DNA of 64,000 nt, from NCBI RefSeq assembly GCF_022810405.1, contig NZ_JALGQE010000008.1, positions 1 through 64,000 of the forward strand. Direction: 5' to 3'. Positions 30,832 through 39,043 of this stretch are shown piece after piece. Every line of letters begins with the position of its first letter. The stretch's first letter is position 1. A program made the position numbers and the translations under genes. Origin of the DNA: Rhodococcus sp. ARC_M5 (GTDB lineage Bacteria; Actinomycetota; Actinomycetes; Mycobacteriales; Mycobacteriaceae). A model generated the notes under the pieces. It made no database searches. It saw only the letters and a list, made by a program, of their open reading frames with translations, and was not told the DNA's origin.

Positions 30832-30901
30832 ACCGACTCTTCCGTTCCGCCGTGGGGCCGCCGTGCTCGGGCACGGATGCGCGAGCCCACTGACAGGACC
30901 G

Positions 30902-32293
30902 CTACCGGGGTCGCAGACGGGGCAGCTGGACGCTGAATACCGTGCTCGAATCCACCCGGTCGACGGTGATGGTGCCGCCGTGCAGGCGCACGTTCTCTAC
31001 GGCGAGGGACAGTCCGAGGCCGCTGCCCTCGCTGCGGCCACGAGCGGTGTCCACCTTGTAGAACCGACGAAAGATCGCGTGGCTGTCCTCCGGTGATATC
31101 CCGGGCCCGTGGTCCACCACCGACACGTCCACCCACTCGGGACGAGCGTGCAGCTCCACGCGTACCGGGGGCTCGCCGTGACGAAGTGCATTACCCACGA
31201 GGTTGGCGACCACCACGTCGATGCGTCGCGGATCCACGGTCGCGTCGATACTGTCCGGCCCACGTAGTTCGACGCTCTCTCCCCATCCGCGGCGGGTCAG
31301 TGATTGTCGAACGAGTTCGACGAGGTCCACATCGTCGAGAACGAGGCGCGCCTGTAGTGCGTCGTGACGAGACATCTCGATGAGATCCTCGACGAGCCGA
31401 GTGAGCTTCCCGATCTCACCGCTGACTATCCGGGCGGCTGCTCCCGCATCGGGCGACAGTTGGGGGATTTCCTCTCGGAGTATCTCACCGACCGGAACGA
31501 GTGCTGCCAGTGGAGTTCTCAGCTCGTGGGAGACGTCGGCGACGAACCTGCGCGCCTGCTCTTCCGACTCCTCCAGAATGACCGTCTCGTTTCTGGCGAT
31601 CATGGTGTTGAAGGTCGTCGTCAGCTCGGCGAGTTCGGTCACGCCCTCTTCGGAGAGTCGAACACTCAGATCACCATCGGCGGCGCGGGCAGCGGCCCGA
31701 TCGATGCGTCGCAGTGGACTCACCAGGGTCGAGGCGATCCACATTCCGAGCAGCCCACTGACCAACACTCCGCCCGCCAGGGTAAGGGCCACGGCGCGCA
31801 GAAGGTCGTCGAACTTGTCCTGCACGCCATCGAGCGGCCGAATGGCGACCGCCGTGACCAGGGTTTCGCCGCCGTCCGAGTCGGTCGCCTCGAACACACG
31901 GACCGACATGGCCAGCATGATCCGTTCGGAGTCGAGTCGGACGAAACGGATGATTCCGCGACTGCCGACCCCGGCCAGAAAGTCGGGGGAGAGCGTGGTC
32001 GGGTCGACGGATCCCCGTCGTACTTCGTCATCGCCGACGAGCAACGTCGTGTCGGACGGAAAGTATTGAATCAGTTCGGATGCTGTCGTTCGGGTCACCT
32101 GGGCCCCGTCGGCATCCCGGAGCTCGTCGCGGAACTGCGCCGTCGCCACATCCTGTGCGTTGGAGTAGATCCACGACCGCGCCATGAACGACACCACACC
32201 GGCTGTTGCGCCGGCGATGATCACGACGATGGTGATGAACACGAGGACGAGTCGGGTACGCAGGCCGGCGACTCGCAGCCGGGACCGCATCAA
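30902..32293 (-). CDS. Two-component sensor histidine kinase
   Basis: A 463-residue membrane kinase. Transmembrane helices lie at about 15-37 and 168-188, enclosing an external sensor domain of about 130 residues. A HAMP linker follows (about 188-240). The phospho-acceptor is H256 in DVSHELRTPL. The ATPase domain has the N box NLVGNALRHG, G1 DHGPGIS, F box FRRFYKVD and G2 GSGLGLSLA. The ATG overlaps the response-regulator stop by four bases. It is the last gene of a minus-strand set with VanY-like and PAP2 proteins, so envelope status is the likely input (inference). Confidence 0.93.
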   Translation of the reverse strand: MMRSRLRVAGLRTRLVLVFITIVVIIAGATAGVVSFMARSWIYSNAQDVATAQFRDELRDADGAQVTRTTASELIQYFPSDTTLLVGDDEVRRGSVDPTTLSPDFLAGVGSRGIIRFVRLDSERIMLAMSVRVFEATDSDGGETLVTAVAIRPLDGVQDKFDDLLRAVALTLAGGVLVSGLLGMWIASTLVSPLRRIDRAAARAADGDLSVRLSEEGVTELAELTTTFNTMIARNETVILEESEEQARRFVADVSHELRTPLAALVPVGEILREEIPQLSPDAGAAARIVSGEIGKLTRLVEDLIEMSRHDALQARLVLDDVDLVELVRQSLTRRGWGESVELRGPDSIDATVDPRRIDVVVANLVGNALRHGEPPVRVELHARPEWVDVSVVDHGPGISPEDSHAIFRRFYKVDTARGRSEGSGLGLSLAVENVRLHGGTITVDRVDSSTVFSVQLPRLRPR

Positions 32294-32991
32294 CGAACCG
32301 GACCGGGATCGAATCGATATCCGAACCCGCGCACCGTTTCGATGGTGGCCGGTGCAGCGGGATCGTCCTCGATTTTTCCGCGCAGTCTCTGGATCGCGGC
32401 ATCGACGATTCGGGAGTCACCGAGGTAGTCCTGATCCCATGCTGCAGACAACAATTGGCCTCGGCTGAGCACGTGACCCACGTTCTCGGTCAGGGCGAGC
32501 AGGAGCCGAAGCTCGGTCGGTGTCAGCGTCAGCAGAGCACCGCCTTTCCTCACCTGTAGCGACGAACGGTCGACGGTCACATCGCGATACTGTTCGACGA
32601 TTGCCGCCGCCGTTGCCGCGGCGGTTGTCGTGTCGGTCGATCGTCTGACCACAGCTTTGATGCGAGCGTCCAGGACTCGTGGGCTTGCGGGTTTGACCAC
32701 GTAGTCGTCTGCACCGGCTTCCAGACCCGCTACGGTGTCGATGTCATCGGAGCGGGCCGTGAGGATGATGATCGGGATCGAACTCTGCGCGCGGATCCGT
32801 CGGCAGATCTCGTAGCCGTCTGCTCCGGGGAGACCGAGGTCGAGCAGGACGATCTCGGCGGAGGTGAGCGCGTTGTCGAGATCACCGTTGCCGTCGGGGC
32901 GGTGGTCGACGCGGTGACCGAGTCGGTTCAGCCCCAACGTCATTGCTTCGGCCACCGCTGGATCGTCCTCCACGAAGAGAATGTTCACCAT
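32290..32991 (-). CDS. OmpR-family response regulator
   Basis: 233 residues. The receiver domain (1-120) has the acidic pair E8-D9-D10 and phosphorylation site D51 in DLGLPGADGY; the switch Lys lies in VVKPASPRV. The C-terminal winged helix (about 135-230) has LTPTELRLLLALTENVG and a terminal VRGFGYRF typical of OmpR/PhoB proteins. I chose the ATG at 32991 because the receiver fold begins there. Partner of the overlapping kinase. Its targets may include the upstream envelope genes, where a palindromic site is present. Confidence 0.93.
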   Translation of the reverse strand: MVNILFVEDDPAVAEAMTLGLNRLGHRVDHRPDGNGDLDNALTSAEIVLLDLGLPGADGYEICRRIRAQSSIPIIILTARSDDIDTVAGLEAGADDYVVKPASPRVLDARIKAVVRRSTDTTTAAATAAAIVEQYRDVTVDRSSLQVRKGGALLTLTPTELRLLLALTENVGHVLSRGQLLSAAWDQDYLGDSRIVDAAIQRLRGKIEDDPAAPATIETVRGFGYRFDPGPVR

Positions 32992-33043
32992 GTCGAAGAC
33001 CTTGAGTAGTAGGGGCAATCGCGATCGGCCAAGGGTACAGGGC

Positions 33044-33688
33044 TCACACCTGCGCGAGACGTTCGTTGTCGGGGTCGGCCAGCGTCGAATGTCGGGGGTC
33101 GGAGATCCTGATCGGAAATGCTGAGACCGCCAGGGCATAGCATCCGACGAGCAGCAGCGCGCCGAGCGCGTCACTGGGGCGGTGCCATTTCAGGACGACG
33201 ACCGACACGGCAGTTCCGAGGACGAGCAGTGCTCCGTTGATCGCGACGACGATCCGCCAGCGGCGAGCGGTTGCGAGGTAGACCGCACAGACGACAGCTG
33301 TGACGCAGGTGAGGGTGCCGCTGGGAAAGGAATTGTGCTGGACGAGGCCGTCCAGGTTCGGTCGTTCGAGCGAGTACTTGAGAATCCAGGCCGTCGCAAT
33401 CGGTCCGAGTGTCATGATTCCCACTCGCAGCGAAAGGGCAATCCTGTTGCCACTGAACATGATCAGACATGCGACGAGAACCGTTCCTGCGGCCGAGACC
33501 GGTGCGACGAGGTCGACGAATTCGGCGCAGATCTCGACGAGGTCACCGGACAGTGATTCGGCGCTCACCATCAGTTTCTGATCCACCGTTTGGCCTGTCG
33601 TCGTCATTACGCACAGGCAGTAGACGAGAACTCCCAGGTTCAGCAGTGCCAGCGACGCGACCAGTCGCCTCGGTTCTACCCGTGTCAT
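33044..33688 (-). CDS. PAP2-superfamily membrane phosphatase-like protein
   Basis: A 214-residue membrane protein with about five or six helices. The phosphatase signature is partly kept: motif 1 is KYSLERPNL, motif 2 reads SFPSGT where PSGH is expected, and motif 3 keeps the nucleophile His and Asp in WHRPSDALG. The missing second-motif His is the usual proton donor, so activity may be weak, altered or lost. Substrates of the family are lipid phosphates such as undecaprenyl diphosphate. The ATG lies two bases after the VanY-like gene's stop; the response regulator follows after 52 bases. Confidence 0.82.
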   Translation of the reverse strand: MTRVEPRRLVASLALLNLGVLVYCLCVMTTTGQTVDQKLMVSAESLSGDLVEICAEFVDLVAPVSAAGTVLVACLIMFSGNRIALSLRVGIMTLGPIATAWILKYSLERPNLDGLVQHNSFPSGTLTCVTAVVCAVYLATARRWRIVVAINGALLVLGTAVSVVVLKWHRPSDALGALLLVGCYALAVSAFPIRISDPRHSTLADPDNERLAQV

Positions 33689-33690
33689 CG

Positions 33691-34257
33691 TCAGCCCACC
33701 GATCGTTCGGCGGACGGGTCGTCGAGTGGGACCGGGCAGGTACCGCCGGCAGTGGTCGCCATCTCGAAGTGCCACATTTCGTTGGAGTAGGTCTGGCACA
33801 GGCCGTAGTCGCTGCCATGTTGGATCATCCAGTCGGCGGCATCCGTCGGTCCGACATCCACCGCTCGACCGGTGACATGCTTGGAATTGTTGGGGGTCTG
33901 CACCCAGCGTCTTGCGTCGTCGGTGCTGCCGTAGCGGGTCACGGCCTCGTCGAACAAGCGTTGCTGGTACGCCGCGGAACGCCATCCGGAGGTGACGTAC
34001 ACATCCACTCCGGACGATCTCGCGTCGGCGGCAGCAGCCTGCAGCGCCATCAGCAGGCCGTGGTCGAGACGGGCCAGTGCGGGAAGATCGGTGTTGTCGA
34101 GGCCTATCCGGTCGTCTATCTCACCGCCGGCCGGCCCCGAGTCGGGCTGACTGGCCAGATAGCGCGCGGCAGTCGGCGTGTCGGGCACTGTGTTCGAGCA
34201 TGCCGTGAGCGTGAGCGCTGCGAGCGCAGTGACGAGGAGTGTGCGTGTGGTCGCCAT
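33691..34257 (-). CDS. M15-family D-Ala-D-Ala carboxypeptidase-like lipoprotein (VanY type)
   Basis: 188 residues. It starts with a lipoprotein signal peptide, lipobox LTAC with C20 as anchor. The peptidase domain (about 60-175) has the complete M15B zinc and catalytic set: H127 and D134 in SKHVTGRAVD, and E160 and H163 in NEMWHFEM. These enzymes trim the terminal D-Ala of peptidoglycan stem peptides outside the membrane. It heads a minus-strand operon with the PAP2 protein and the two-component pair. No Shine-Dalgarno precedes the ATG. VanX and VanHA-type genes are absent, so glycopeptide resistance is not implied. Confidence 0.9.
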   Translation of the reverse strand: MATTRTLLVTALAALTLTACSNTVPDTPTAARYLASQPDSGPAGGEIDDRIGLDNTDLPALARLDHGLLMALQAAAADARSSGVDVYVTSGWRSAAYQQRLFDEAVTRYGSTDDARRWVQTPNNSKHVTGRAVDVGPTDAADWMIQHGSDYGLCQTYSNEMWHFEMATTAGGTCPVPLDDPSAERSVG

Positions 34258-34272
34258 GCGTTCGAGACTGCT

Positions 34273-34294
34273 CGGCCGGTGTCACCGGCCGGTG
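34273..34294. promoter_or_regulatory. Palindrome upstream of the VanY-like operon
   Basis: CGGCCGGTG-T-CACCGGCCG (34273-34291) is a 9-bp perfect inverted repeat, and the right arm continues into a 12-bp palindrome CACCGGCCGGTG (34283-34294). CCGGTG thus occurs twice in direct orientation (34276 and 34289). It is centred about 25 bases upstream of the ATG, where an operator would sit. The binding protein is unknown; the operon's own response regulator is a candidate. Confidence 0.45.
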
Positions 34295-34369
34295 CCCGTG
34301 ATTCGCCATGTTCGTCACGGTCCCGACCGGTTGTGTAATAGAACAGAACGGATCCGGGAGCACATACAA

Positions 34370-34404
34370 CTGTGCCCCGCCTCCGAATACGGAGCGGGGC
34401 ACAG
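34370..34404 (-). terminator. Terminator of rpmB
   Basis: An 11-bp stem plus four more pairs after one bulged C (34370-34385 with 34390-34404) around an AATA loop, located 51 bases downstream of the rpmB stop on the minus strand and before the envelope operon. Confidence 0.75.
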
Positions 34405-34455
34405 TTCTCGCACGCGGAGACAAGCCGTGGAGGAAATCGAAGAGCGAGGCCGAAA

Positions 34456-34647
34456 TCAGCCCCGGACCACCTTGCCTGCCTTCAAGCAGGAGGTGCACAC
34501 GTTCATGCGCTTGGAGTTACCAGGCGCAACCTGAGCGTGAACGGTCTGGATATTCGGGTTCCAACGACGGTTGGTCCGTCGGTGCGAGTGCGAGACCGAC
34601 TTACCGAAGCCGGGCCCCTTGGCGCATACGTCGCAGACGGCAGCCAT
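34456..34647 (-). CDS. rpmB: 50S ribosomal protein L28, zinc-ribbon form
   Basis: A 63-residue large-subunit protein. The core is HSHRRTNRRWNPNIQTV. Two CxxC pairs, CDVC near the N-terminus and CTSC near the C-terminus, can bind zinc, marking the C+ form; many actinomycetes also carry a zinc-free paralogue induced by zinc starvation. The ATG at 34647 has AAGGAG at the right distance; the frame extends upstream without similarity. Divergent from the DAK2-domain gene. Confidence 0.96.
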   Translation of the reverse strand: MAAVCDVCAKGPGFGKSVSHSHRRTNRRWNPNIQTVHAQVAPGNSKRMNVCTSCLKAGKVVRG

Positions 34648-34923
34648 AGTCGCGAACTCCTTGATAGATGTTGATCGATACATGTGGTCGAAGACATCGA
34701 AACGAACTACGAGCAGATGCAAGGATTGCAATGCGTGAAGATCGCCTCGAGGCAACCCTGCAAGAATAGCGGCGTCACACGCAATCACCAAACTGCCACG
34801 ACAGACGCTGCGCGACGGCTCACGCGCGGCGCGCCACGGATCCTGCGCGACTAAGCTTCTGGCACTGTCCGGGCGCGAGTGCGGACGAGGTACCGGAAGT
34901 CACGCGGGGGGAGGCTGCTCGAG
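34648..34923. other. Divergent control region of rpmB and the DAK2-domain gene
   Basis: No gene seen. On the minus strand an AAGGAG site precedes rpmB. On the plus strand TAAGCT (34852-34857) is a possible -10 for the DAK2-domain gene, and GGGGGGAGG (34906-34914) is a strong ribosome site before the GTG at 34924. Confidence 0.4.
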
Positions 34924-36600
34924 GTGGTCGACGTTCTCGATTCGATCGATGCCGGGGCCCTGCGACGGTGGGCTTACCGCTGCGTCGATGCCCTCACCGC
35001 TCGATGCGACGAGATCGATGCGCTCAACGTGTTCCCGATCCCGGACTCGGACACCGGCACCAATCTGATGTTCACCCTTCGCGCGGCGGTCGAGTCGATG
35101 CGCGCTGCCGGACCGGATGCCGACGCCCGCACGGTGGGGCGGGCACTCGCCGTGGGGGCCGTTGCGGGTGCACGTGGGAACTCGGGGGTGATCGTGTCCC
35201 AGCTGCTGCGTGCTGTCGCCGAGGCCGCGGCGGACGGACCACTGGACACGGTGTCGATCCAGGCGATGCTGCGCCGCGCGAGAGTGCTGGTCGCGGACGC
35301 GGTCAGCGTTCCGGTCGAGGGCACGATGCTCACCGTTCTGGCCGCCGCCGATCGTGAGGCCTCGGCTCACGATGCCAACGTCGCGCTCTCCACGTTGGTG
35401 GTCGACATAGCCGAGGCCACGGCCCGCGCTGTGGACAGTACGACGGACCAGCTGGTCGACCTCCGTGAGGCGGGTGTGGTCGACGCGGGTGCTCTCGGCC
35501 TGTCGGTCATCGTCGATGCGTTGGTGGAGGTGGTGATCGGTCGCACTCCGCCGCGGCGACGGTACCGACGCCCACGCGAGCCCGAACGGCAGGCAGGCAC
35601 CGACGTGTCTACTCCGACCTCGGAGTGCGGCGGTGCGCCGGCGACGTCGGGGTATGCGGCGGGACGCCCGCTCGGGTACGAGGTGGTCTACGTCGTGCAC
35701 GGTCCGAACGACGCGACGGCGGCGGAACTGCGCCGAGCTCTGGCAGACCTCGGAGACTCGGTCGTGGTCGCCGGTGACGGTTCCGGAGCGTGGTCCGCGC
35801 ACGTGCACACCACCGATCCGGGCGGTGCCGTCGATCGCGGTATCGCTGCCGGAGATGTTCGCGGGGTGCGTATCTCGTGCTTCGGTGCGGTCGAGTTCGC
35901 CGAATCGCCGCTCCCCGGCGCTCGCGGCGGAGCAGCAGTGTCGGTGGGTCGCGATATTTTGGCACTGGTTGCCGGTGACGGTGCCGCAGATCTCTACGTT
36001 CAGGAAGGCGCAACGGTGGTCCGGTGCGACGAGGCGATCGACTCCTCGGTGCTGCATCGAGCGATCGTCGGGATGAAGCATCGCGAGGTATTGGTGCTGC
36101 CGAACGGCGCGTTGTCGGCGCAGGAGCTGGTTGCCGTCGGCGCAGCCGCCCGAGCGGACGGTAAGGACGTGGTGATGTTGCCGTGCTCGGCGATGGTGCA
36201 GGGTTTGGCCGCGCTCGCGGTCCATGATGCCGCCAGAGCAGCGGTCGACGATGCGTTCACGATGTCCGAGGCAGCTGCGGGGACGAGGTGGGGTTCTCTT
36301 CGGATCGCCCACGAGCGTTCGTTGACGTGGGTCGGCATGTGCGAGCCGGGGGACAGCATCGGGCTGGCGGGGCAGGAAGTGGTGATCGTTGCCGCTCGGC
36401 CGCTCGACGCCGGATGTCGGTTGCTGGATCAGCTCTTGGCCACCGGTGGAGAGATGGTGACGGTGCTCGTCGGGGCCCAGGCATCGCAGGACTTCGGTGC
36501 CCAGCTGGCGGAGTACGTGACGGGCGCGCATCCCGGTGTCGACGTGGTCGTCTACGCAGGTGGACAGCCGGGAGATCTCGTGCAATTCGGAGTGGAATAA
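34924..36600 (+). CDS. DAK2-domain protein (FakA/YloV-like)
   Basis: 558 residues. The N-terminal DAK2 kinase-like domain (about 5-200) has NVFPIPDSDTGTNL, whose Asp residues bind Mg-ATP, and ARGNSGVIVSQLL. The C-terminal part (about 240-558) resembles the FakA middle and DegV-like region. In Firmicutes FakA phosphorylates fatty acids bound to FakB; M. tuberculosis Rv2974c occupies the same place before recG. A fatty-acid kinase role here is inference. I chose GTG 34924 for its ribosome site; an earlier GTG at 34879 is possible. recG starts 13 bases downstream. Confidence 0.85.
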   Translation: MVDVLDSIDAGALRRWAYRCVDALTARCDEIDALNVFPIPDSDTGTNLMFTLRAAVESMRAAGPDADARTVGRALAVGAVAGARGNSGVIVSQLLRAVAEAAADGPLDTVSIQAMLRRARVLVADAVSVPVEGTMLTVLAAADREASAHDANVALSTLVVDIAEATARAVDSTTDQLVDLREAGVVDAGALGLSVIVDALVEVVIGRTPPRRRYRRPREPERQAGTDVSTPTSECGGAPATSGYAAGRPLGYEVVYVVHGPNDATAAELRRALADLGDSVVVAGDGSGAWSAHVHTTDPGGAVDRGIAAGDVRGVRISCFGAVEFAESPLPGARGGAAVSVGRDILALVAGDGAADLYVQEGATVVRCDEAIDSSVLHRAIVGMKHREVLVLPNGALSAQELVAVGAAARADGKDVVMLPCSAMVQGLAALAVHDAARAAVDDAFTMSEAAAGTRWGSLRIAHERSLTWVGMCEPGDSIGLAGQEVVIVAARPLDAGCRLLDQLLATGGEMVTVLVGAQASQDFGAQLAEYVTGAHPGVDVVVYAGGQPGDLVQFGVE

Positions 36601-36613
36601 GGAATTTCGGACA

Positions 36614-38887
36614 ATGGCAACGTTGATGGACCCACTCGACGACGTCCTCGGAGCCGCGGCGGCAACTCCGCTGGCAGACGTCTTCGGAATACATACCGTC
36701 GAGGACCTGCTTCGGCACTATCCACACCGATACATGACGCACGGTTCGGAGCTGGGGGAGAAGGAGCCGCCCGAGGGCGAGCACATCACCATCGTCGCCA
36801 CGGTCGAGTCCGCGACTCTGCGTTCGATGAAGAACCGCAACGGTCAGTTCCTCGCCGTGACCCTCGCCGCCGACGGACAGCGCATCGAAGCGACGTTCTT
36901 CAGTCCGCACAAGCTCAAGCACGTCGTCGTGCCCGGTCGCCGGGGAATGTTCTCGGGCAAGGTCAAGTACTTCGGCAAGCGGTGGAATCTCACGCACCCC
37001 AGTTACGTGATTCTCGGTGGCGACGGCAACGACGGTGCCGTCGTACCCGCAGGTCGCATCGTCGGCGGAGGGACGCTTGCCGGACTCGCTCGCGGATCTG
37101 TCGACGCCTCGGGTGCGGTCGACATGTCGGTCTTCGACAGAGCGTTCGTGCCCATCTACCCGGCCGCGAAGGACGTCGAGAGCTGGACGTTCATGCGCTG
37201 CGTACGGAACGTGCTGGATCAGCTCGACGACGTGGTCGATCCGCTACCCGAGTCGGTACGCGCCGAGCGTGGTCTCGTCGACATCGACACCGCGCTGCGA
37301 TCGGTTCACTTCCCGGACACTGCGGCGGACAAGGACTCCGCGCGGGAGCGGTTGAAGTTCGACGAGGCACTCGCCGTCCAGCTCGTCCTCGCCGACCGAC
37401 GACGCGATGCGTCCACCCGGGTGGCAGCGCGCTGCCCACCGATCACCGACGGAATCGCCGCCGAGTTCGATCGACGCCTGCCGTTCGAGTTGACGGCCGG
37501 GCAGCACGAGGTCGCGGCCGAGATCGCCAACGACCTGTCGGCACCACATCCGATGTCACGGCTGTTGCAGGGCGAGGTGGGCTCAGGAAAGACGATCGTT
37601 GCGTTGCGGGCAATGCTGCAGGTGATCGATGCCGGACACCAGTGTGCGTTGCTGGCACCGACGGAGGTTCTCGCATCCCAGCACGCACGGTCGATTCGGT
37701 CGATGCTCGGCAGCCTGGCAGCGGGTGGGGAACTCGGATCGCATGAGCTGGCAACCAAGGTCGCCTTGTTGACCGGTTCCATGTCCACTGCGGCCAAGCG
37801 GTCCGCGCTGCTCGACGCCGTCACCGGTGACGCGGGCATCGTGATCGGCACGCACGCGCTGATCGAGGACCGGGTCGAGTTCCTCGATCTTGCGATGGTG
37901 GTCGTGGACGAACAACACAGGTTCGGCGTCGAGCAACGAGATGCGCTGCGCGCGAAGGCTCGTGAGAACACCAGTCCGCACCTGCTGGTCATGACGGCAA
38001 CACCCATCCCGCGCACCATTGCGATGTCGACCCTCGGCGACCTCGAGACTTCGGTATTGACCGAACTACCTCGCGGCCGATCGCCGATCGTCAGCAACGT
38101 GGTGCCCGCCCGAAGCAAACCGGGTTGGGTGGACCGCGCGTGGCAGCGCATTCACGAGGAGGTCGCGGCCGGTCGCCAGGCCTACGTGGTGTGCTCACGC
38201 ATCGGCGACGACGAGGATTCGGAGACCGGCAAGAAGGGCGCTACGAAGAAGAAAGCGACGTCGGACGACGGCCCCGAGACGACAGCTGCGGTGGACCTGT
38301 ACGAGACTCTCTCGACCGGTCCCATGCACGATCTGCGGGTGGGCCTGCTGCACGGTCGGCTGCCGGGTGACGACAAGGACATCACCATGTCCGAGTTCAA
38401 CTCCGGCGAGATCGACGTTCTGGTCTGCACCACGGTGGTCGAAGTGGGCGTCGACGTTCCCAACGCCACGGTCATGGTGATCATGGATGCCGACCGCTTC
38501 GGCGTGAGCCAACTCCATCAGCTGCGCGGCCGGATCGGCCGAGGCGGGCATCAGGGCCTGTGCATCATGATCAGCTACCTCAGCCCTGGGGGCGGTTCCT
38601 TCGCCCGACTCGAAGCGGTGGCAGCCACCAACGACGGGTTCGAGTTGGCCAAACTGGATCTGGCCACTCGTCGTGAAGGCGATGTTCTCGGAGCTGCGCA
38701 GTCGGGCACGGTCAGCGGGTTGCGGCTGCTGTCGTTCATCGACGACGAGGACATCATCGCCGACGCGCAGGACTGTGCGCGGTCACTGTTCGCGCGGGAC
38801 CCGTCGCTGGCGAACAATCCCGGCATCGCATCGATGATGCGGTCGGCCTGGCGATCGGATCGAGTCGACTACCTCCAGAAGTCCTGA
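36614..38887 (+). CDS. recG: ATP-dependent DNA helicase RecG
   Basis: Remodels stalled replication forks and branch-migrates recombination intermediates. 757 residues: an N-terminal wedge/OB-fold domain (about 10-200), then two helicase domains. Walker A is GEVGSGKT (320-327) and the DExH box is DEQH (432-435). LRGRIGRGGHQGLC is motif VI (near 635). A Lys/Thr-rich insertion (GKKGATKKKATSDDG, about 537-551) lies between helicase motifs and is unusual outside actinomycetes. Co-directional with the preceding DAK2-domain gene. Confidence 0.95.
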   Translation: MATLMDPLDDVLGAAAATPLADVFGIHTVEDLLRHYPHRYMTHGSELGEKEPPEGEHITIVATVESATLRSMKNRNGQFLAVTLAADGQRIEATFFSPHKLKHVVVPGRRGMFSGKVKYFGKRWNLTHPSYVILGGDGNDGAVVPAGRIVGGGTLAGLARGSVDASGAVDMSVFDRAFVPIYPAAKDVESWTFMRCVRNVLDQLDDVVDPLPESVRAERGLVDIDTALRSVHFPDTAADKDSARERLKFDEALAVQLVLADRRRDASTRVAARCPPITDGIAAEFDRRLPFELTAGQHEVAAEIANDLSAPHPMSRLLQGEVGSGKTIVALRAMLQVIDAGHQCALLAPTEVLASQHARSIRSMLGSLAAGGELGSHELATKVALLTGSMSTAAKRSALLDAVTGDAGIVIGTHALIEDRVEFLDLAMVVVDEQHRFGVEQRDALRAKARENTSPHLLVMTATPIPRTIAMSTLGDLETSVLTELPRGRSPIVSNVVPARSKPGWVDRAWQRIHEEVAAGRQAYVVCSRIGDDEDSETGKKGATKKKATSDDGPETTAAVDLYETLSTGPMHDLRVGLLHGRLPGDDKDITMSEFNSGEIDVLVCTTVVEVGVDVPNATVMVIMDADRFGVSQLHQLRGRIGRGGHQGLCIMISYLSPGGGSFARLEAVAATNDGFELAKLDLATRREGDVLGAAQSGTVSGLRLLSFIDDEDIIADAQDCARSLFARDPSLANNPGIASMMRSAWRSDRVDYLQKS

Positions 38888-38893
38888 CGGGGG

Positions 38894-38919
38894 CAGGAGT
38901 GGAGCCTGCAGGAATGACC
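38894..38919 (-). repeat. Inverted, single copy of the 26-bp intergenic repeat
   Basis: The minus strand reads GGTCATTCCTGCAGGCTCCA then CTCCTG, differing from the two copies at 47030 and 47063 by one inserted T. It lies seven bases after the recG stop and about 125 bases before pyc. The neighbouring bases also repeat GGAACGA(T/C)C. Confidence 0.6.
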
Positions 38920-39031
38920 GGGAACGATCAGGAACGACCGTAGGGACTCACTGCACCGTTTCAGTCGGCGAAATCGAGCAATTGGTCCCGCATCGTGGGA
39001 TCAGTACACCTCGGTGGCTCATGCCGCCGGG

Positions 39032-39037
39032 TAAGTT
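39032..39037 (+). promoter_or_regulatory. -10 element of leaderless pyc
   Basis: TAAGTT ends six bases before the ATG at 39044; no Shine-Dalgarno is present, so the transcript probably starts on the initiation codon. Confidence 0.55.
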
Positions 39038-39043
39038 GAGCCA

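Noticed and set aside
33691..34257. A vancomycin-resistance cassette
   Set aside because: Only a VanY-like carboxypeptidase and a generic two-component pair are present. The D-lactate ligase, dehydrogenase and VanX are missing, and ddl is an ordinary housekeeping gene elsewhere.
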